Shown piece by piece: positions 56,183-64,000 of a DNA stretch of 64,000 nt. Position 1 is the stretch's first letter. Each line of letters opens with the position of its first letter. The notes below the pieces were generated by a model. The model ran no database searches. It was not told the origin of the DNA and was given only the letters and a program-made list of their open reading frames with translations. Source of the DNA: Bacteroidales bacterium M7 (GTDB taxonomy: Bacteria; Bacteroidota; Bacteroidia; Bacteroidales; Muribaculaceae); NCBI GenBank assembly GCA_001689515.1, contig LUJR01000004.1, positions 30,508 through 94,507 of the forward strand. The letters run 5' to 3'. Made by a program: the position numbers and the translations under genes.

Positions 56183-57433
56183 ATGGATACCCAAAAGACT
56201 ATTTCCGCTGTCACAACGGCTACCGCAGAGGACTCCCCTATGTCATCGAAACTGAAAGCTACACCAAAATATTATTGGTTTGTGGTGACTTTCCTTGTGT
56301 TGATGAGTGCGTTGGGGTCGTTTGTCAACGATATGTACACTCCGGCACTTCCGGCGATGTGTCGGTTCTTCGGCTGTGACATCCCTGTAGCGCAGATGGG
56401 TCTGACAATGGGCATGATCGGACTTGCTGTAGGTCAACTTGTTCTTGGTCCAGTCAGTGACCGTTACGGACGAAAGCCAGTGCTGATATGGTCGGTAAGT
56501 CTCTTTATAGCCGCTGCCGTGGCAAGTATATTTTCGCCTAATATCCATGTGTTTAACGGTTGCCGTCTGTTTCAGGGAATCGGTGCTTCTGGCGGATACT
56601 TTCTTGCCCGCACCATCCCAGCCGACATATATTCCGGTCGCCCATTGGCAAAATTGATGGCACTTATAGGAGCCATCAACGGATTTGCTCCTGCCTCGGC
56701 ACCTGTAATAGGTGGTGTGACCGCAGACGCGTTCGGCTGGAAAGGTATTTTCGTTGTCCTCGCCCTGTTTGCACTTATAATATTAGTCGTAGCTCCGTTT
56801 GTCAAAGAGTCCCTGTCTGCAGGCAGGCGCACCACAGGTCCATGGTGGAAATCCATGTCAGGCTATCTGGTACTCCTCCGTAACCGTCCGTTTATGATAC
56901 ACGTATGCTTCAAAGGACTCGCACTGGGACTTCTGTTTGCCTACATCTCCTCCTCTCCCTTTATCTTGCAGACACATTATGGTCTGTCGCAGACCATTTA
57001 CGGAGTAGTCATCGGCTGCAACTCGCTGTTTGTGATGGCAGGATCATTGCTCGCGTTGCGGTTCAAGCCCCTAAAGAAAGCTGCTGTCATCGGCGCTTGG
57101 ATTATGGCTGGTGGAGTGGCATGTCAGGCAGTCGCACTCTATACCATCCACGACATGTGGGTGTTTGAGGCTTGCATGGCTGTCATACTGTTCGGTCTGG
57201 GTCTTATATTCACCACATCCAACTCTTTGGCGATGAATGAAGGACGGCACAAAGCCGGAGAGGCATCAGCCATATTGGGCATATCGGGCTACATTGTAGG
57301 AGCTGTGGCTTCACCGATGGTAGGTTTAGGGAACGTGATGCACTCTACGGCTATCACATACATAGTGTTATCGCTTCTGGTGCTCATATTTGCACATGCA
57401 ACAAGACGGTTGGCGCCAGATTTGATGCAGTAA
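56183..57433 (+). CDS. Bcr/CflA-family multidrug efflux MFS transporter
   Basis: A drug:proton antiporter of the major facilitator superfamily. About 12 hydrophobic segments are seen in 416 residues. The family block NDMYTPALPAMCRFF is in the first helix and the loop 2-3 motif GPVSDRYGRKPVLIWS follows, with RLFQGIGASGGYFLARTI after it. The drug range is unknown. A second methionine at 56240 could be the start. It is divergent from the SMR efflux gene, so the region forms a small efflux cluster. Confidence 0.9.
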   Translation: MDTQKTISAVTTATAEDSPMSSKLKATPKYYWFVVTFLVLMSALGSFVNDMYTPALPAMCRFFGCDIPVAQMGLTMGMIGLAVGQLVLGPVSDRYGRKPVLIWSVSLFIAAAVASIFSPNIHVFNGCRLFQGIGASGGYFLARTIPADIYSGRPLAKLMALIGAINGFAPASAPVIGGVTADAFGWKGIFVVLALFALIILVVAPFVKESLSAGRRTTGPWWKSMSGYLVLLRNRPFMIHVCFKGLALGLLFAYISSSPFILQTHYGLSQTIYGVVIGCNSLFVMAGSLLALRFKPLKKAAVIGAWIMAGGVACQAVALYTIHDMWVFEACMAVILFGLGLIFTTSNSLAMNEGRHKAGEASAILGISGYIVGAVASPMVGLGNVMHSTAITYIVLSLLVLIFAHATRRLAPDLMQ

Positions 57434-57488
57434 GTCTTATATATCAGATAAGTGACATGTGGGGCTTTTATAATAGGGTATTTTTAGT

Positions 57489-57496
57489 TAAATTTG
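57489..57496 (+). promoter_or_regulatory. -7 promoter element before purB
   Basis: TAAATTTG about 30 bp before the purB ATG matches TAnnTTTG. It lies inside the open frame upstream of the true start, supporting 57526 as the start codon. Confidence 0.5.
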
Positions 57497-57525
57497 TGGC
57501 ACTATTTATTAGTAAACACAAATCT

Positions 57526-58869
57526 ATGGAACTAAGTACTCTTACAGCCATCTCTCCTGTCGACGGACGCTATCGCTCCAAGTGTCAGAAACTTGACGAA
57601 TATTTTTCGGAATTTGCTCTCATACGCTACCGTGTACGTGTAGAAATAGAATATTTCATCGCGCTCTGCGAAATTCCTCTCCCTCAGCTCGCAAGCATCC
57701 CAGCAGAGAAACGTGAAGCTCTGAGAGCAATATACCGTGATTTCTCGCTCGCAGATGCACAGCGTATCAAGGATATCGAGGGCGTGACCAACCATGACGT
57801 TAAAGCCGTCGAATATTTTATCAAGGAGCAGTTTGATGCCATGGGGCTTGAGAGCTATAAGGAATTCATACACTTCGGACTGACCAGTCAGGACATCAAC
57901 AACACCTCCGTGCCTGTTTCCATCAAGGAAGCGATACAGTATGTGTACCGACCACTTCTTGTAGAGCTTATAGAGGAGCTTGAGCGTCGCGCCGACGAAT
58001 GGAAGGATCTGCCCATGGCTGCAAAGACACACGGACAGCCCGCATCGCCCACACGTCTCGGAAAGGAGATCATGGTATTTGCATACCGTCTGCGCCAGCA
58101 GCTCTCACAGCTTGACAATATCCCTGTCAGCGGCAAATTCGGCGGTGCTACGGGCAACTTCAACGCACACCTTGCTGCATATCCCGATATCAACTGGCGC
58201 GACTTTGGCAAGAAATTTCTTGCTGAACATCTCGGCATAGTGCGCGAAGAGTACACCACCCAGATATCAAATTACGACAACCTTGCCTCACTCTTCGAAG
58301 CGATGGGACGCATCAATACCATCCTGATTGACTTTGACCGCGACATGTGGCAGTACATCTCCATGGAATATTTCAAGCAGAAAATCAAGGAAGGAGAGGT
58401 AGGTTCGTCAGCGATGCCCCACAAGGTCAACCCCATAGACTTCGAAAACTCCGAGGGCAATCTCGGTATAGCCAATGCCATATTGCTCCACCTGTCAACC
58501 AAACTCCCTGTATCACGTCTGCAACGAGACCTGACCGACTCTACCGTGCTCCGCAATGTCGGCGTGCCTATGGCTCATGCTTTGATAGCATTTTCAAGCA
58601 CTCTCAAAGGCATGGGCAAGCTGCTGCTCAACGCTGATGCCATCAACCGCGACCTTGACCGCATGTGGAACGTAGTGGCAGAGGGCATCCAGACCATCCT
58701 CCGCCGTGAGGGCTATCCGCATCCCTATGAGACTCTGAAGCAACTGACCCGCACCAACGCGGCAGTAACAGCCGAGAGCATATCAGCATTCATCGACACG
58801 CTCAATGTCAGCGATGACGTAAAGGCTGAGCTGCATCGTCTGTCTCCACATACCTACACAGGATATTAG
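57526..58869 (+). CDS. purB: Adenylosuccinate lyase
   Basis: Acts twice in purine synthesis, releasing fumarate from SAICAR and adenylosuccinate. The 447 residues carry the fumarase/aspartase-family signature GSSAMPHKVNPIDFEN (about residue 290), TSQDINNTS and KTHGQPASPTRLGKE. The ATG at 57526 (MELSTLTAISPVDGRYRSK) is the family start; an open frame continues upstream but carries the promoter. It precedes pyrE by 48 bp. Confidence 0.96.
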   Translation: MELSTLTAISPVDGRYRSKCQKLDEYFSEFALIRYRVRVEIEYFIALCEIPLPQLASIPAEKREALRAIYRDFSLADAQRIKDIEGVTNHDVKAVEYFIKEQFDAMGLESYKEFIHFGLTSQDINNTSVPVSIKEAIQYVYRPLLVELIEELERRADEWKDLPMAAKTHGQPASPTRLGKEIMVFAYRLRQQLSQLDNIPVSGKFGGATGNFNAHLAAYPDINWRDFGKKFLAEHLGIVREEYTTQISNYDNLASLFEAMGRINTILIDFDRDMWQYISMEYFKQKIKEGEVGSSAMPHKVNPIDFENSEGNLGIANAILLHLSTKLPVSRLQRDLTDSTVLRNVGVPMAHALIAFSSTLKGMGKLLLNADAINRDLDRMWNVVAEGIQTILRREGYPHPYETLKQLTRTNAAVTAESISAFIDTLNVSDDVKAELHRLSPHTYTGY

Positions 58870-58917
58870 TCCTATCAACCCTTTCGCGTAACAAGTAAAA
58901 CTGATAATACTGACATC

Positions 58918-59550
58918 ATGGAAAAACTCCAGAAACTTCTCGCTGAGAAACTGCTGAAAATCTCAGCAATCAACCTGCAACCCGATTCGCCTTTCACATG
59001 GGCATCGGGATGGCACTCCCCTATCTATACCGACAACCGCAAGACCCTCTCCTACCCTGAAATACGCTCGTTTATCAAAGTGGAACTGACACGACTCATC
59101 GAGGAGAATTTCAGCGATGTGGATGCGGTGGCAGGAGTTGCAACCGGAGCCATCGCACAGGGTGCACTTGTAGCCGACCTGATGGGCAAGCCTTATGTCT
59201 ATGTGCGCTCATCTCCCAAAGACCACGGTCTGGAAAACCTCATAGAAGGCAACCTCCTCCCCGGACAGAAGGTCGTGGTCATCGAAGACCTTATCAGCAC
59301 AGGTGGCAGCAGCCTAAAAGCGGTTGAAGCCATACGCAAAGCAGGATGCGAGGTGATAGGCATGGTTGCTATATTCACATACGGCTTCCCTCAGGCTGAA
59401 GAAGCCTTTACCCAGGCTGGAGTGCGCCTGTTGACACTCAGCAACTACAATGCGATGCTTGACGCAGCTCTGTCAACAGGTTATATCCACGAAAAAGACC
59501 TTGAGACCCTGCGTCAGTGGCGCAAGGATCCCGCCAATTGGATGAAATAA
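58918..59550 (+). CDS. pyrE: Orotate phosphoribosyltransferase
   Basis: Makes OMP from orotate and PRPP. The PRPP-binding motif VVVIEDLISTGGSSLKAVEAI and the conserved FTWASGWHSPIYTDNRK segment are present in a 210-residue protein. It follows purB and precedes an SRPBCC gene, an order seen in relatives. Other pathway genes in the window are pyrB, pyrI and pyrF. Confidence 0.96.
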   Translation: MEKLQKLLAEKLLKISAINLQPDSPFTWASGWHSPIYTDNRKTLSYPEIRSFIKVELTRLIEENFSDVDAVAGVATGAIAQGALVADLMGKPYVYVRSSPKDHGLENLIEGNLLPGQKVVVIEDLISTGGSSLKAVEAIRKAGCEVIGMVAIFTYGFPQAEEAFTQAGVRLLTLSNYNAMLDAALSTGYIHEKDLETLRQWRKDPANWMK

Positions 59551-59585
59551 TAAATCGCCGATATCACCGTTATTATAGTAATGAA

Positions 59586-59626
59586 ATCAGGCATTCGCGA
59601 TGCTATATAATTCGTGGATGCCTGAT
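59586..59626 (+). terminator. Hairpin between pyrE and the SRPBCC gene
   Basis: A perfect 9-bp stem (ATCAGGCAT with ATGCCTGAT) with a long loop, 35 bp after pyrE; there is no good T run, so its action as a terminator is uncertain. Confidence 0.4.
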
Positions 59627-59671
59627 TCTATGACTGATATACTTCTCATAACACAAATTATCCATAAAACC

Positions 59672-60109
59672 ATGGCAAAATACTCAAGCCAACCAGTGAC
59701 TATAAACGGCTCACAAGCCGATGTATATAATAAAATCAGCAATCTCGGGGCGTATCAGGAACTGCTCGACAAGATGCCCGATGATTTGCGTCAGAAAGCC
59801 GGTGATGTGCGTTTCACTGACGAAGCCATCATAATTAACGCTAATCCCGTAGGCGAAATACGGCTTGAAATCATCGACCGCCATGAGCCTGACCTGATTA
59901 AGTTAAAGGCATCCAATGCACCTGTCCCCATGTTCCTGTCGCTTGAACTTGGCAAGGAGACAGACAGCACCACCAGGCTTGTCTCTGTCATAGAGGTGGA
60001 CGTTCCCGCAATACTCAAGCCCATGATTGGTCCCAAGATGCAAGAGGCAGCCAACCAGATGGCAACCCTCGTCGGACGGCTCTTCAACGGTAACGACCAG
60101 GCATCATAA
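59672..60109 (+). CDS. SRPBCC-family protein
   Basis: A 145-residue protein of the START-like SRPBCC fold, with strand-forming blocks such as PVTINGSQADVYNKISNLGAYQELLDKMP and VIEVDVPAILKPMIGPKMQEAA. Family members bind lipids or small molecules; the ligand is unknown. The ATG at 59672 (MAKYSSQPVTI) is the family start; earlier open frame is not conserved. It lies downstream of pyrE, a common arrangement in Bacteroidales. Confidence 0.8.
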   Translation: MAKYSSQPVTINGSQADVYNKISNLGAYQELLDKMPDDLRQKAGDVRFTDEAIIINANPVGEIRLEIIDRHEPDLIKLKASNAPVPMFLSLELGKETDSTTRLVSVIEVDVPAILKPMIGPKMQEAANQMATLVGRLFNGNDQAS

Positions 60110-60119
60110 TCAGGCGGCT

Positions 60120-60647
60120 ATGACTCTCCTTACTTTGCGAAAGATATCACGCGCATTTATTGCAGCCGTCGCGGTATCATTGATGTGCATAGGTGTGAGC
60201 TCATGCAGCAAAACAGATGATGACCGCATACCTGTCACTAACGTTCATCTATCGATATCTCAGGCAGCATGGATCCGTTATGGCATACATGGTGCTTTTG
60301 AGCACGTGTATTTCATAAAGCAACGCGGCATACCCACAGGATATCCATATGTGGCATTTGATGAAACCGGCTATGCAGGCATACTGCTGGTTACTGGCGG
60401 AGGAGGCGAAAGCGACCTGAAAGCCTATAGCCCCGCCTGCCCTGTAGAGAGAGACAATCAGGTCATCATAGAAATCACGACCGACGACGAGCAACACCCC
60501 ATAGCCCGCTGCCCCCGCTGCCAGAGTACATTTGACGTGTTTAACTACGGCACCCCCCTCACAGGCGAGGCTGCCCAGCGCAAATTCAGCCTCTCTCCCT
60601 ACTCCATCCACTCCGAACCCGGCTATCCGGTCATAGTCACACCCTGA
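60120..60647 (+). CDS. Lipoprotein with a degenerate Rieske-like domain
   Basis: A 175-residue protein with a lipoprotein signal (LMCIGVSSCSK). The C-terminal 70 residues resemble a Rieske iron-sulfur domain: YSPACPVE at the first ligand pair, ARCPRCQSTFDVFNYGTPLTGEAA at the second, and the closing LSPYSIH. The histidine ligands are missing, so a normal 2Fe-2S cluster is unlikely. It begins 11 bp after the SRPBCC gene. Confidence 0.7.
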   Translation: MTLLTLRKISRAFIAAVAVSLMCIGVSSCSKTDDDRIPVTNVHLSISQAAWIRYGIHGAFEHVYFIKQRGIPTGYPYVAFDETGYAGILLVTGGGGESDLKAYSPACPVERDNQVIIEITTDDEQHPIARCPRCQSTFDVFNYGTPLTGEAAQRKFSLSPYSIHSEPGYPVIVTP

Positions 60648-60669
60648 CTCACAAGGTCATCAGAATAAT

Positions 60670-60722
60670 TGTACGTTTGGATTATAACTCCTAAAAAGGT
60701 ATATTTGTAATCCAAACGTACA
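60670..60722. repeat. Perfect 15-bp inverted repeat spanning the DUF262 operon promoter
   Basis: TGTACGTTTGGATTA (60670-60684) and TAATCCAAACGTACA (60708-60722). The promoter's TTTG box lies in the left arm and its TAnnTTTG box in the loop, so transcription should start near 60713 in the right arm. An mRNA could not contain both arms, so the repeat acts at DNA level, as an operator would. Confidence 0.9.
60676..60707 (+). promoter_or_regulatory. Consensus promoter of the DUF262-ATPase operon
   Basis: TTTG (60676-60679), 20 nt, TATATTTG (60700-60707): a full match to the Bacteroidetes consensus, 35 bp before the DUF262 start codon. Confidence 0.8.
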
Positions 60723-60741
60723 TTTTTATACCATTCTGACG

Positions 60742-62355
60742 ATGGCCCTTTCACTATCAGCCGAACAAAAAGACCTTAAATCATTGTTTATCAATGATGA
60801 CAAGTACATAATACCTACGTTTCAACGTCCTTATTCCTGGACTGAGGAGCAGCTGTTGCAGCTGTATTACGATATCACGAATGCATTTGAAAACGGCGAG
60901 GATTACTTTTTAGGCAACATCATTCTGGCTAAAAGTCGCACAGACAAAAGCATTCTTGAAATCATAGATGGACAGCAGCGTATGGTAACGCTTTGGCTCA
61001 TGCTCAAAGCGCTGTCAGTAATGTTGCCGACTGTGCCGAGATTGAAATCCATGATTGAAATAGAATCTTGGGAAAGCGGTCAAAAATTGCCCAAGATAGA
61101 ATCACAGATATATGAAGCGCCAGATAACGAGCAACTCAAAGACATAATGGTCTGGGAAGAGCGGGACTTTATCATGGCAGCTCCAGAGGGTCGGTTGTAT
61201 CGCAATGCGCAAAAACTGTACGAATGGTTGGAAGCATATATATCCCGCCTGTCTGAAGATGAAAAAAACAGTTTCTGGAGATACTGCATACAATCATTAT
61301 ACTTATTGCCTATAGAACTCTCTGGTGAGACATCGGAGGATGCTCAATCAAAAGCATTGACCATATTTGAAACCATCAACAACCGTGGTCTTGACCTTGA
61401 AGATGCGGACATATTCAAAGCCAAGCTCTACAATATGGCGAAGCACGAAGGCAGCCAGCAGCAGATGATAAACCAGTGGCATGAACTGGTGGCATCGACC
61501 AACGAACTGGGACTACGTCTGGATGATATTTTCAGATATTACTCACATATCATTCGAGGTCAGCATTCCATCACTTCCAATGAGAAAAGGCTCAGAGATT
61601 TTTATACCCGTGAAGATATCTCGCCACTGAAAATAGCAAGGCATACCGAAATACTTGCCGACCTCGCAAGAATCATCGACACGATATCTCTGCTGGAATA
61701 CTATCGGCAGCAGCCGACAAGACTCGGAGCATGGCTGCAAATACTCAAAGCATATACCAACCAGTATCCATGGTATGCGTTGATCACATATGTGTATAAG
61801 AACATATCAGACATCAATAACCATCAGGACAAGCTCCAGGAGTTCATCGAGAAGTTAGTGCGGTTTTGCTATATCAGCGGATCGACAACTACAATCAAAT
61901 ATGAGATATATTCCATCATATCAAAGATTATGAGGGGGGAATATATCCAAGACTATTTTGTAGAATCAGGCGATTTCAACCTCCAGCCTCTTCTTAAGAA
62001 TCCACGCCGTCTTAAGACCGGTCTGATATTGCTTGCTTTCTATCTTGAGAATCCCGAGCAGGATGCTTTGCAGGATATTAACGTCGACCGTATCATCAAA
62101 AGTTGCGACACTGATGCTGAAAATACAAGGCTACCAATCAATTCGCTTAGCGACATAACCAACTATATGGTGACTGATATCCCTAAGCGAGTGCTTCCAT
62201 ATGCCGAACGTTACGCCATGCTAAACCGGTCTGCAGTTCCAGGCATCAGAAATTTACTACCGTCCCACTATCCGACCGAAGATTTCTTCCAAAATCGATT
62301 GGAGCAGATATGCACGGTTCTTACAGAATTCTTCACTGGTTGTAAATTCGCATGA
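60742..62355 (+). CDS. DUF262 protein, GmrS/ParB-like, without HNH domain
   Basis: A 537-residue protein whose first 90 residues hold the DUF262 nucleotide-pocket motifs: IPTFQRPYSW (24-33) and IIDGQQRMVTL (75-85). The later FETINNRGLDLEDADIFKAKLY block (about 213-234) is also family-typical. Unlike GmrSD restriction enzymes it lacks a C-terminal DUF1524/HNH nuclease. It overlaps the next gene by 4 nt (ATGA), so they are translationally coupled. The pair resembles the nuclease-free half of a type IV-like defence module, but no function is proven. Confidence 0.85.
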   Translation: MALSLSAEQKDLKSLFINDDKYIIPTFQRPYSWTEEQLLQLYYDITNAFENGEDYFLGNIILAKSRTDKSILEIIDGQQRMVTLWLMLKALSVMLPTVPRLKSMIEIESWESGQKLPKIESQIYEAPDNEQLKDIMVWEERDFIMAAPEGRLYRNAQKLYEWLEAYISRLSEDEKNSFWRYCIQSLYLLPIELSGETSEDAQSKALTIFETINNRGLDLEDADIFKAKLYNMAKHEGSQQQMINQWHELVASTNELGLRLDDIFRYYSHIIRGQHSITSNEKRLRDFYTREDISPLKIARHTEILADLARIIDTISLLEYYRQQPTRLGAWLQILKAYTNQYPWYALITYVYKNISDINNHQDKLQEFIEKLVRFCYISGSTTTIKYEIYSIISKIMRGEYIQDYFVESGDFNLQPLLKNPRRLKTGLILLAFYLENPEQDALQDINVDRIIKSCDTDAENTRLPINSLSDITNYMVTDIPKRVLPYAERYAMLNRSAVPGIRNLLPSHYPTEDFFQNRLEQICTVLTEFFTGCKFA

Positions 62356-63761
62356 ACAGTCTTAAAATATCAGACTTCAAAGGCATATCGCAAGAAATTG
62401 ACTTTGAAATGCCCGGCAATATCAATCTTGCCATATACGGGGACAACGGCAGCGGCAAAACATCTATATTTGAAGCCATCCGCCTTTATTATTTCGGGCA
62501 GGATTTGATAAATGACACGATTCCGAGAAATGCGATACAGGCAGAGCGTGATACAGCCATATCCAATTGGCTTGATTCATTCAAATGTCGGCATGGTGCA
62601 GACCGTTTTGCTATTGAAATAGATTCCGTTCCGATTGACACGGCTGTCTCTAACACACAGCAGGTATTTATGCTGGAAGGCAAATCTCTCGCAAGATACG
62701 ATGAAATAACTTTAGACGGGGTTATCAACGCATATACCGTACATGGCTCCAATCTGCCGCAGTGGCAGTCGATTGCTGATGATATTGTTTATACCGTGAA
62801 CATGGTCATGCAGGAATGTTTCCAGGAAGATGTCATAATAAGCCTCTCCCCAGATGACGGCAATCACATTATCATAGAGGACACGCAACGAAATTTGCGT
62901 TTTGCGACAGGACTGACAGCATATTTCAACGAATCAAAAATCAGACTTGTAAAGCTCTTATGCTTTCTGGCATATGCTGTCAATGCAGCCGATGGTTCGG
63001 CTGGCAAAAGTCCGTTGCTCGTGCTTGACGATTTCGTCACAAGCATTGATACAAGCAACCGCATATGCCTGGTAAAATTCATCCTGGATAACTTCAAAAA
63101 GTTCCAGATCATACTGATGACCCATAATGTGAGTTTCTTCAATCTGATAACTTATATGGCAAATGATTATGCAGCAGACTCAAAGTGGGTGTTTGCCAAT
63201 ATCTGTTGTCATGGACTCATATGCCGGCGATATGATCATAATCACGATGACCCCTTCAGCAAAATAAAGAGCGACTATGACAACGACCCTTCAGATATCA
63301 ACAGCATAGCCAACAGACTGAGACGCAAATTTGAAAATATGATTTCCGAATTTGCAAAGCTCATCCTAATGGATGCACACTCCGAGACAAAGGATTTGCT
63401 GACACGGCTGCTCTCTGACGCACCTGTATATATCAATGTCAGCGGAAACAATGTCAACCGAGCTGATGAACTCGTAAAGCGGATACGGGAGACCAGCTGC
63501 CGATGCCAACCAAAGAGATTGGCTGGAAGAATACAGTCCATTATTGACCAATATGACCGTTCAGACGAACTAAAGCCCATACGCGAGTTGCTTAAGACCA
63601 TGAAACTATATCAAAAAGTCATACTCCACCAAGGATCACACTCGCAGCCAGGATTGCCGACAATAACCACCCGCGAGATAGACCTCATATTCGCACTTAT
63701 GAGCAATCTTGAAACCAAACTTAAAGAACTGCTCCGCAATGCCAACGTATATCGCATGTAA
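62352..63761 (+). CDS. SMC/RecF-like ATPase coupled to DUF262
   Basis: A 469-residue ABC-ATPase of the RecF/SMC class without a long coiled coil. The start reads MNSLKISDFKGIS, the usual SMC/RecF opening, with Walker A GDNGSGKT (30-37); Walker B LLVLDDF is at 222-228 and the H-loop MTHN at 256-259. The C-terminal roughly 200 residues (270-469) match no family I know, and contain a cysteine pair (ETSCRCQ). It is the second gene of the DUF262 operon. By layout it is a candidate anti-phage ATPase; its partner and target are unknown. Confidence 0.83.
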   Translation: MNSLKISDFKGISQEIDFEMPGNINLAIYGDNGSGKTSIFEAIRLYYFGQDLINDTIPRNAIQAERDTAISNWLDSFKCRHGADRFAIEIDSVPIDTAVSNTQQVFMLEGKSLARYDEITLDGVINAYTVHGSNLPQWQSIADDIVYTVNMVMQECFQEDVIISLSPDDGNHIIIEDTQRNLRFATGLTAYFNESKIRLVKLLCFLAYAVNAADGSAGKSPLLVLDDFVTSIDTSNRICLVKFILDNFKKFQIILMTHNVSFFNLITYMANDYAADSKWVFANICCHGLICRRYDHNHDDPFSKIKSDYDNDPSDINSIANRLRRKFENMISEFAKLILMDAHSETKDLLTRLLSDAPVYINVSGNNVNRADELVKRIRETSCRCQPKRLAGRIQSIIDQYDRSDELKPIRELLKTMKLYQKVILHQGSHSQPGLPTITTREIDLIFALMSNLETKLKELLRNANVYRM

Positions 63762-63834
63762 ATTTTTGCAGTATGCCGTAATCCAGCATTTTATTAATCA
63801 TCCTATCCCCCACTATGGCAATATTTCGTGAAAG

Positions 63835-63890
63835 ATCCAAATATAATCCAACGAATCCGATAAAATCCGCATAAGCGCAAAAAATAATCC
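63835..63890. repeat. Helically phased ATCC motif array
   Basis: ATCC starts at 63835, 63846, 63855, 63865 and 63887, spaced 11, 9, 10 and 22 bp, about one or two helical turns. Two copies extend to TAATCCAA (63844-63851 and 63885-63892), matching the arm of the inverted repeat before the DUF262 gene. Confidence 0.6.
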
Positions 63891-63897
63891 AAAATTA

Positions 63898-63929
63898 TTT
63901 GCATAAGTCATCAAAACAGCTTAACTTTG
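63898..63929 (+). promoter_or_regulatory. Consensus promoter of the tRNA gene
   Basis: TTTG (63898-63901), 20 nt, TAACTTTG (63922-63929): a full consensus match, about 45 bp before the tRNA. Confidence 0.8.
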
Positions 63930-63974
63930 CAGAGCTTTTTGAGGGAAACATCACCCCCTCAGCAGTCCAACGGA

Positions 63975-64000
63975 GATTCGCTAGCTCAGCTGGTAGAGCA
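63975..64000 (+). tRNA. tRNA gene cut by the window end
   Basis: The sequence gives a 7-nt acceptor arm, T8-A9, the D-stem GCTC, a D-loop AGCTGGTA and the D-stem partner GAGC-A: 26 nt of a canonical tRNA. The anticodon lies beyond the window, so the amino acid is not known. Confidence 0.85.

Noticed and set aside
60742..62355. GmrSD type IV restriction enzyme
   Set aside because: The DUF262 half is present, but the DUF1524/HNH nuclease half is absent from this protein and from its partner.

Overview
The window looks like chromosomal DNA of a gut-type Bacteroidales bacterium, most likely near the Muribaculaceae. This is inferred from gene content (DUF2027-Smr protein, DUF4827-type lipoprotein, PF10771 winged helix, AddB-like nuclease, EFR1 ferredoxin, clpP-clpX-recQ order) and from repeated Bacteroidetes promoters (TTTG, about 20 nt, TAnnTTTG). 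Base composition is near 50% GC over most of the window. The main exception is a strongly AT-rich stretch at about 48.6-52.9 kb. No rRNA, CRISPR array or complete insertion sequence was seen.

Layout. 1-12.3 kb (minus): lysine pathway genes (lysA partial, lysC), an FtsE-type ATPase, recQ, clpX, clpP, folK, tex, a phosphoesterase and an acyltransferase. 12.4-21.9 kb (minus): rluD-like, PASTA protein, a stand-alone aspartokinase catalytic domain, a uracil-DNA-glycosylase-family protein, then valS, pyrB, pyrI, a flavin reductase-like gene and glyA. 22.1-25.4 kb (minus): an accessory cassette with an Abi_2/HEPN gene, a coupled exported protein, a broken second copy of the Abi 3' end, and an exported retropepsin-like protein. 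25.6-48.3 kb (mostly plus): uvrA, Smr protein, EFR1, tilS (minus), pyrF, pgk, holB, AddB-like nuclease, hemW, sodB, an orphan basic protein, nrnA, a lipoprotein, glmM, an NlpC/P60 hydrolase, a glycosyltransferase and a methyltransferase.

48.4-52.9 kb is an AT-rich island. It carries a double-glycine leader peptide with its own promoter, an exported 113-residue protein, an exported aspartyl protease and a peptidase-containing (C39) ABC transporter: a bacteriocin or secreted-peptide locus that lacks its own HlyD and TolC. 53.1-60.6 kb returns to core genes: rsgA, an ATP-grasp-like protein, a Nim-like oxidase, SMR and Bcr/CflA efflux, purB, pyrE, an SRPBCC protein and a degenerate Rieske-like lipoprotein.

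60.7-64.0 kb holds a two-gene DUF262 plus SMC/RecF-like ATPase operon, a candidate defence system, next to a tRNA gene cut by the window end. Its promoter lies inside a perfect 15-bp inverted repeat, and the same TAATCCAA motif recurs after the operon.

A dispersed palindromic repeat (core GGACATGCC-NN-GGCATGTCC) occurs six times: as two REPIN-like inverted pairs and as single copies bracketing tilS.

The strongest candidates for undescribed biology are the peptide/aspartyl-protease/C39 exporter island, the DUF262-ATPase operon with its promoter-spanning repeat, and the Abi_2/exported-protein cassette with its duplicated 3' end.
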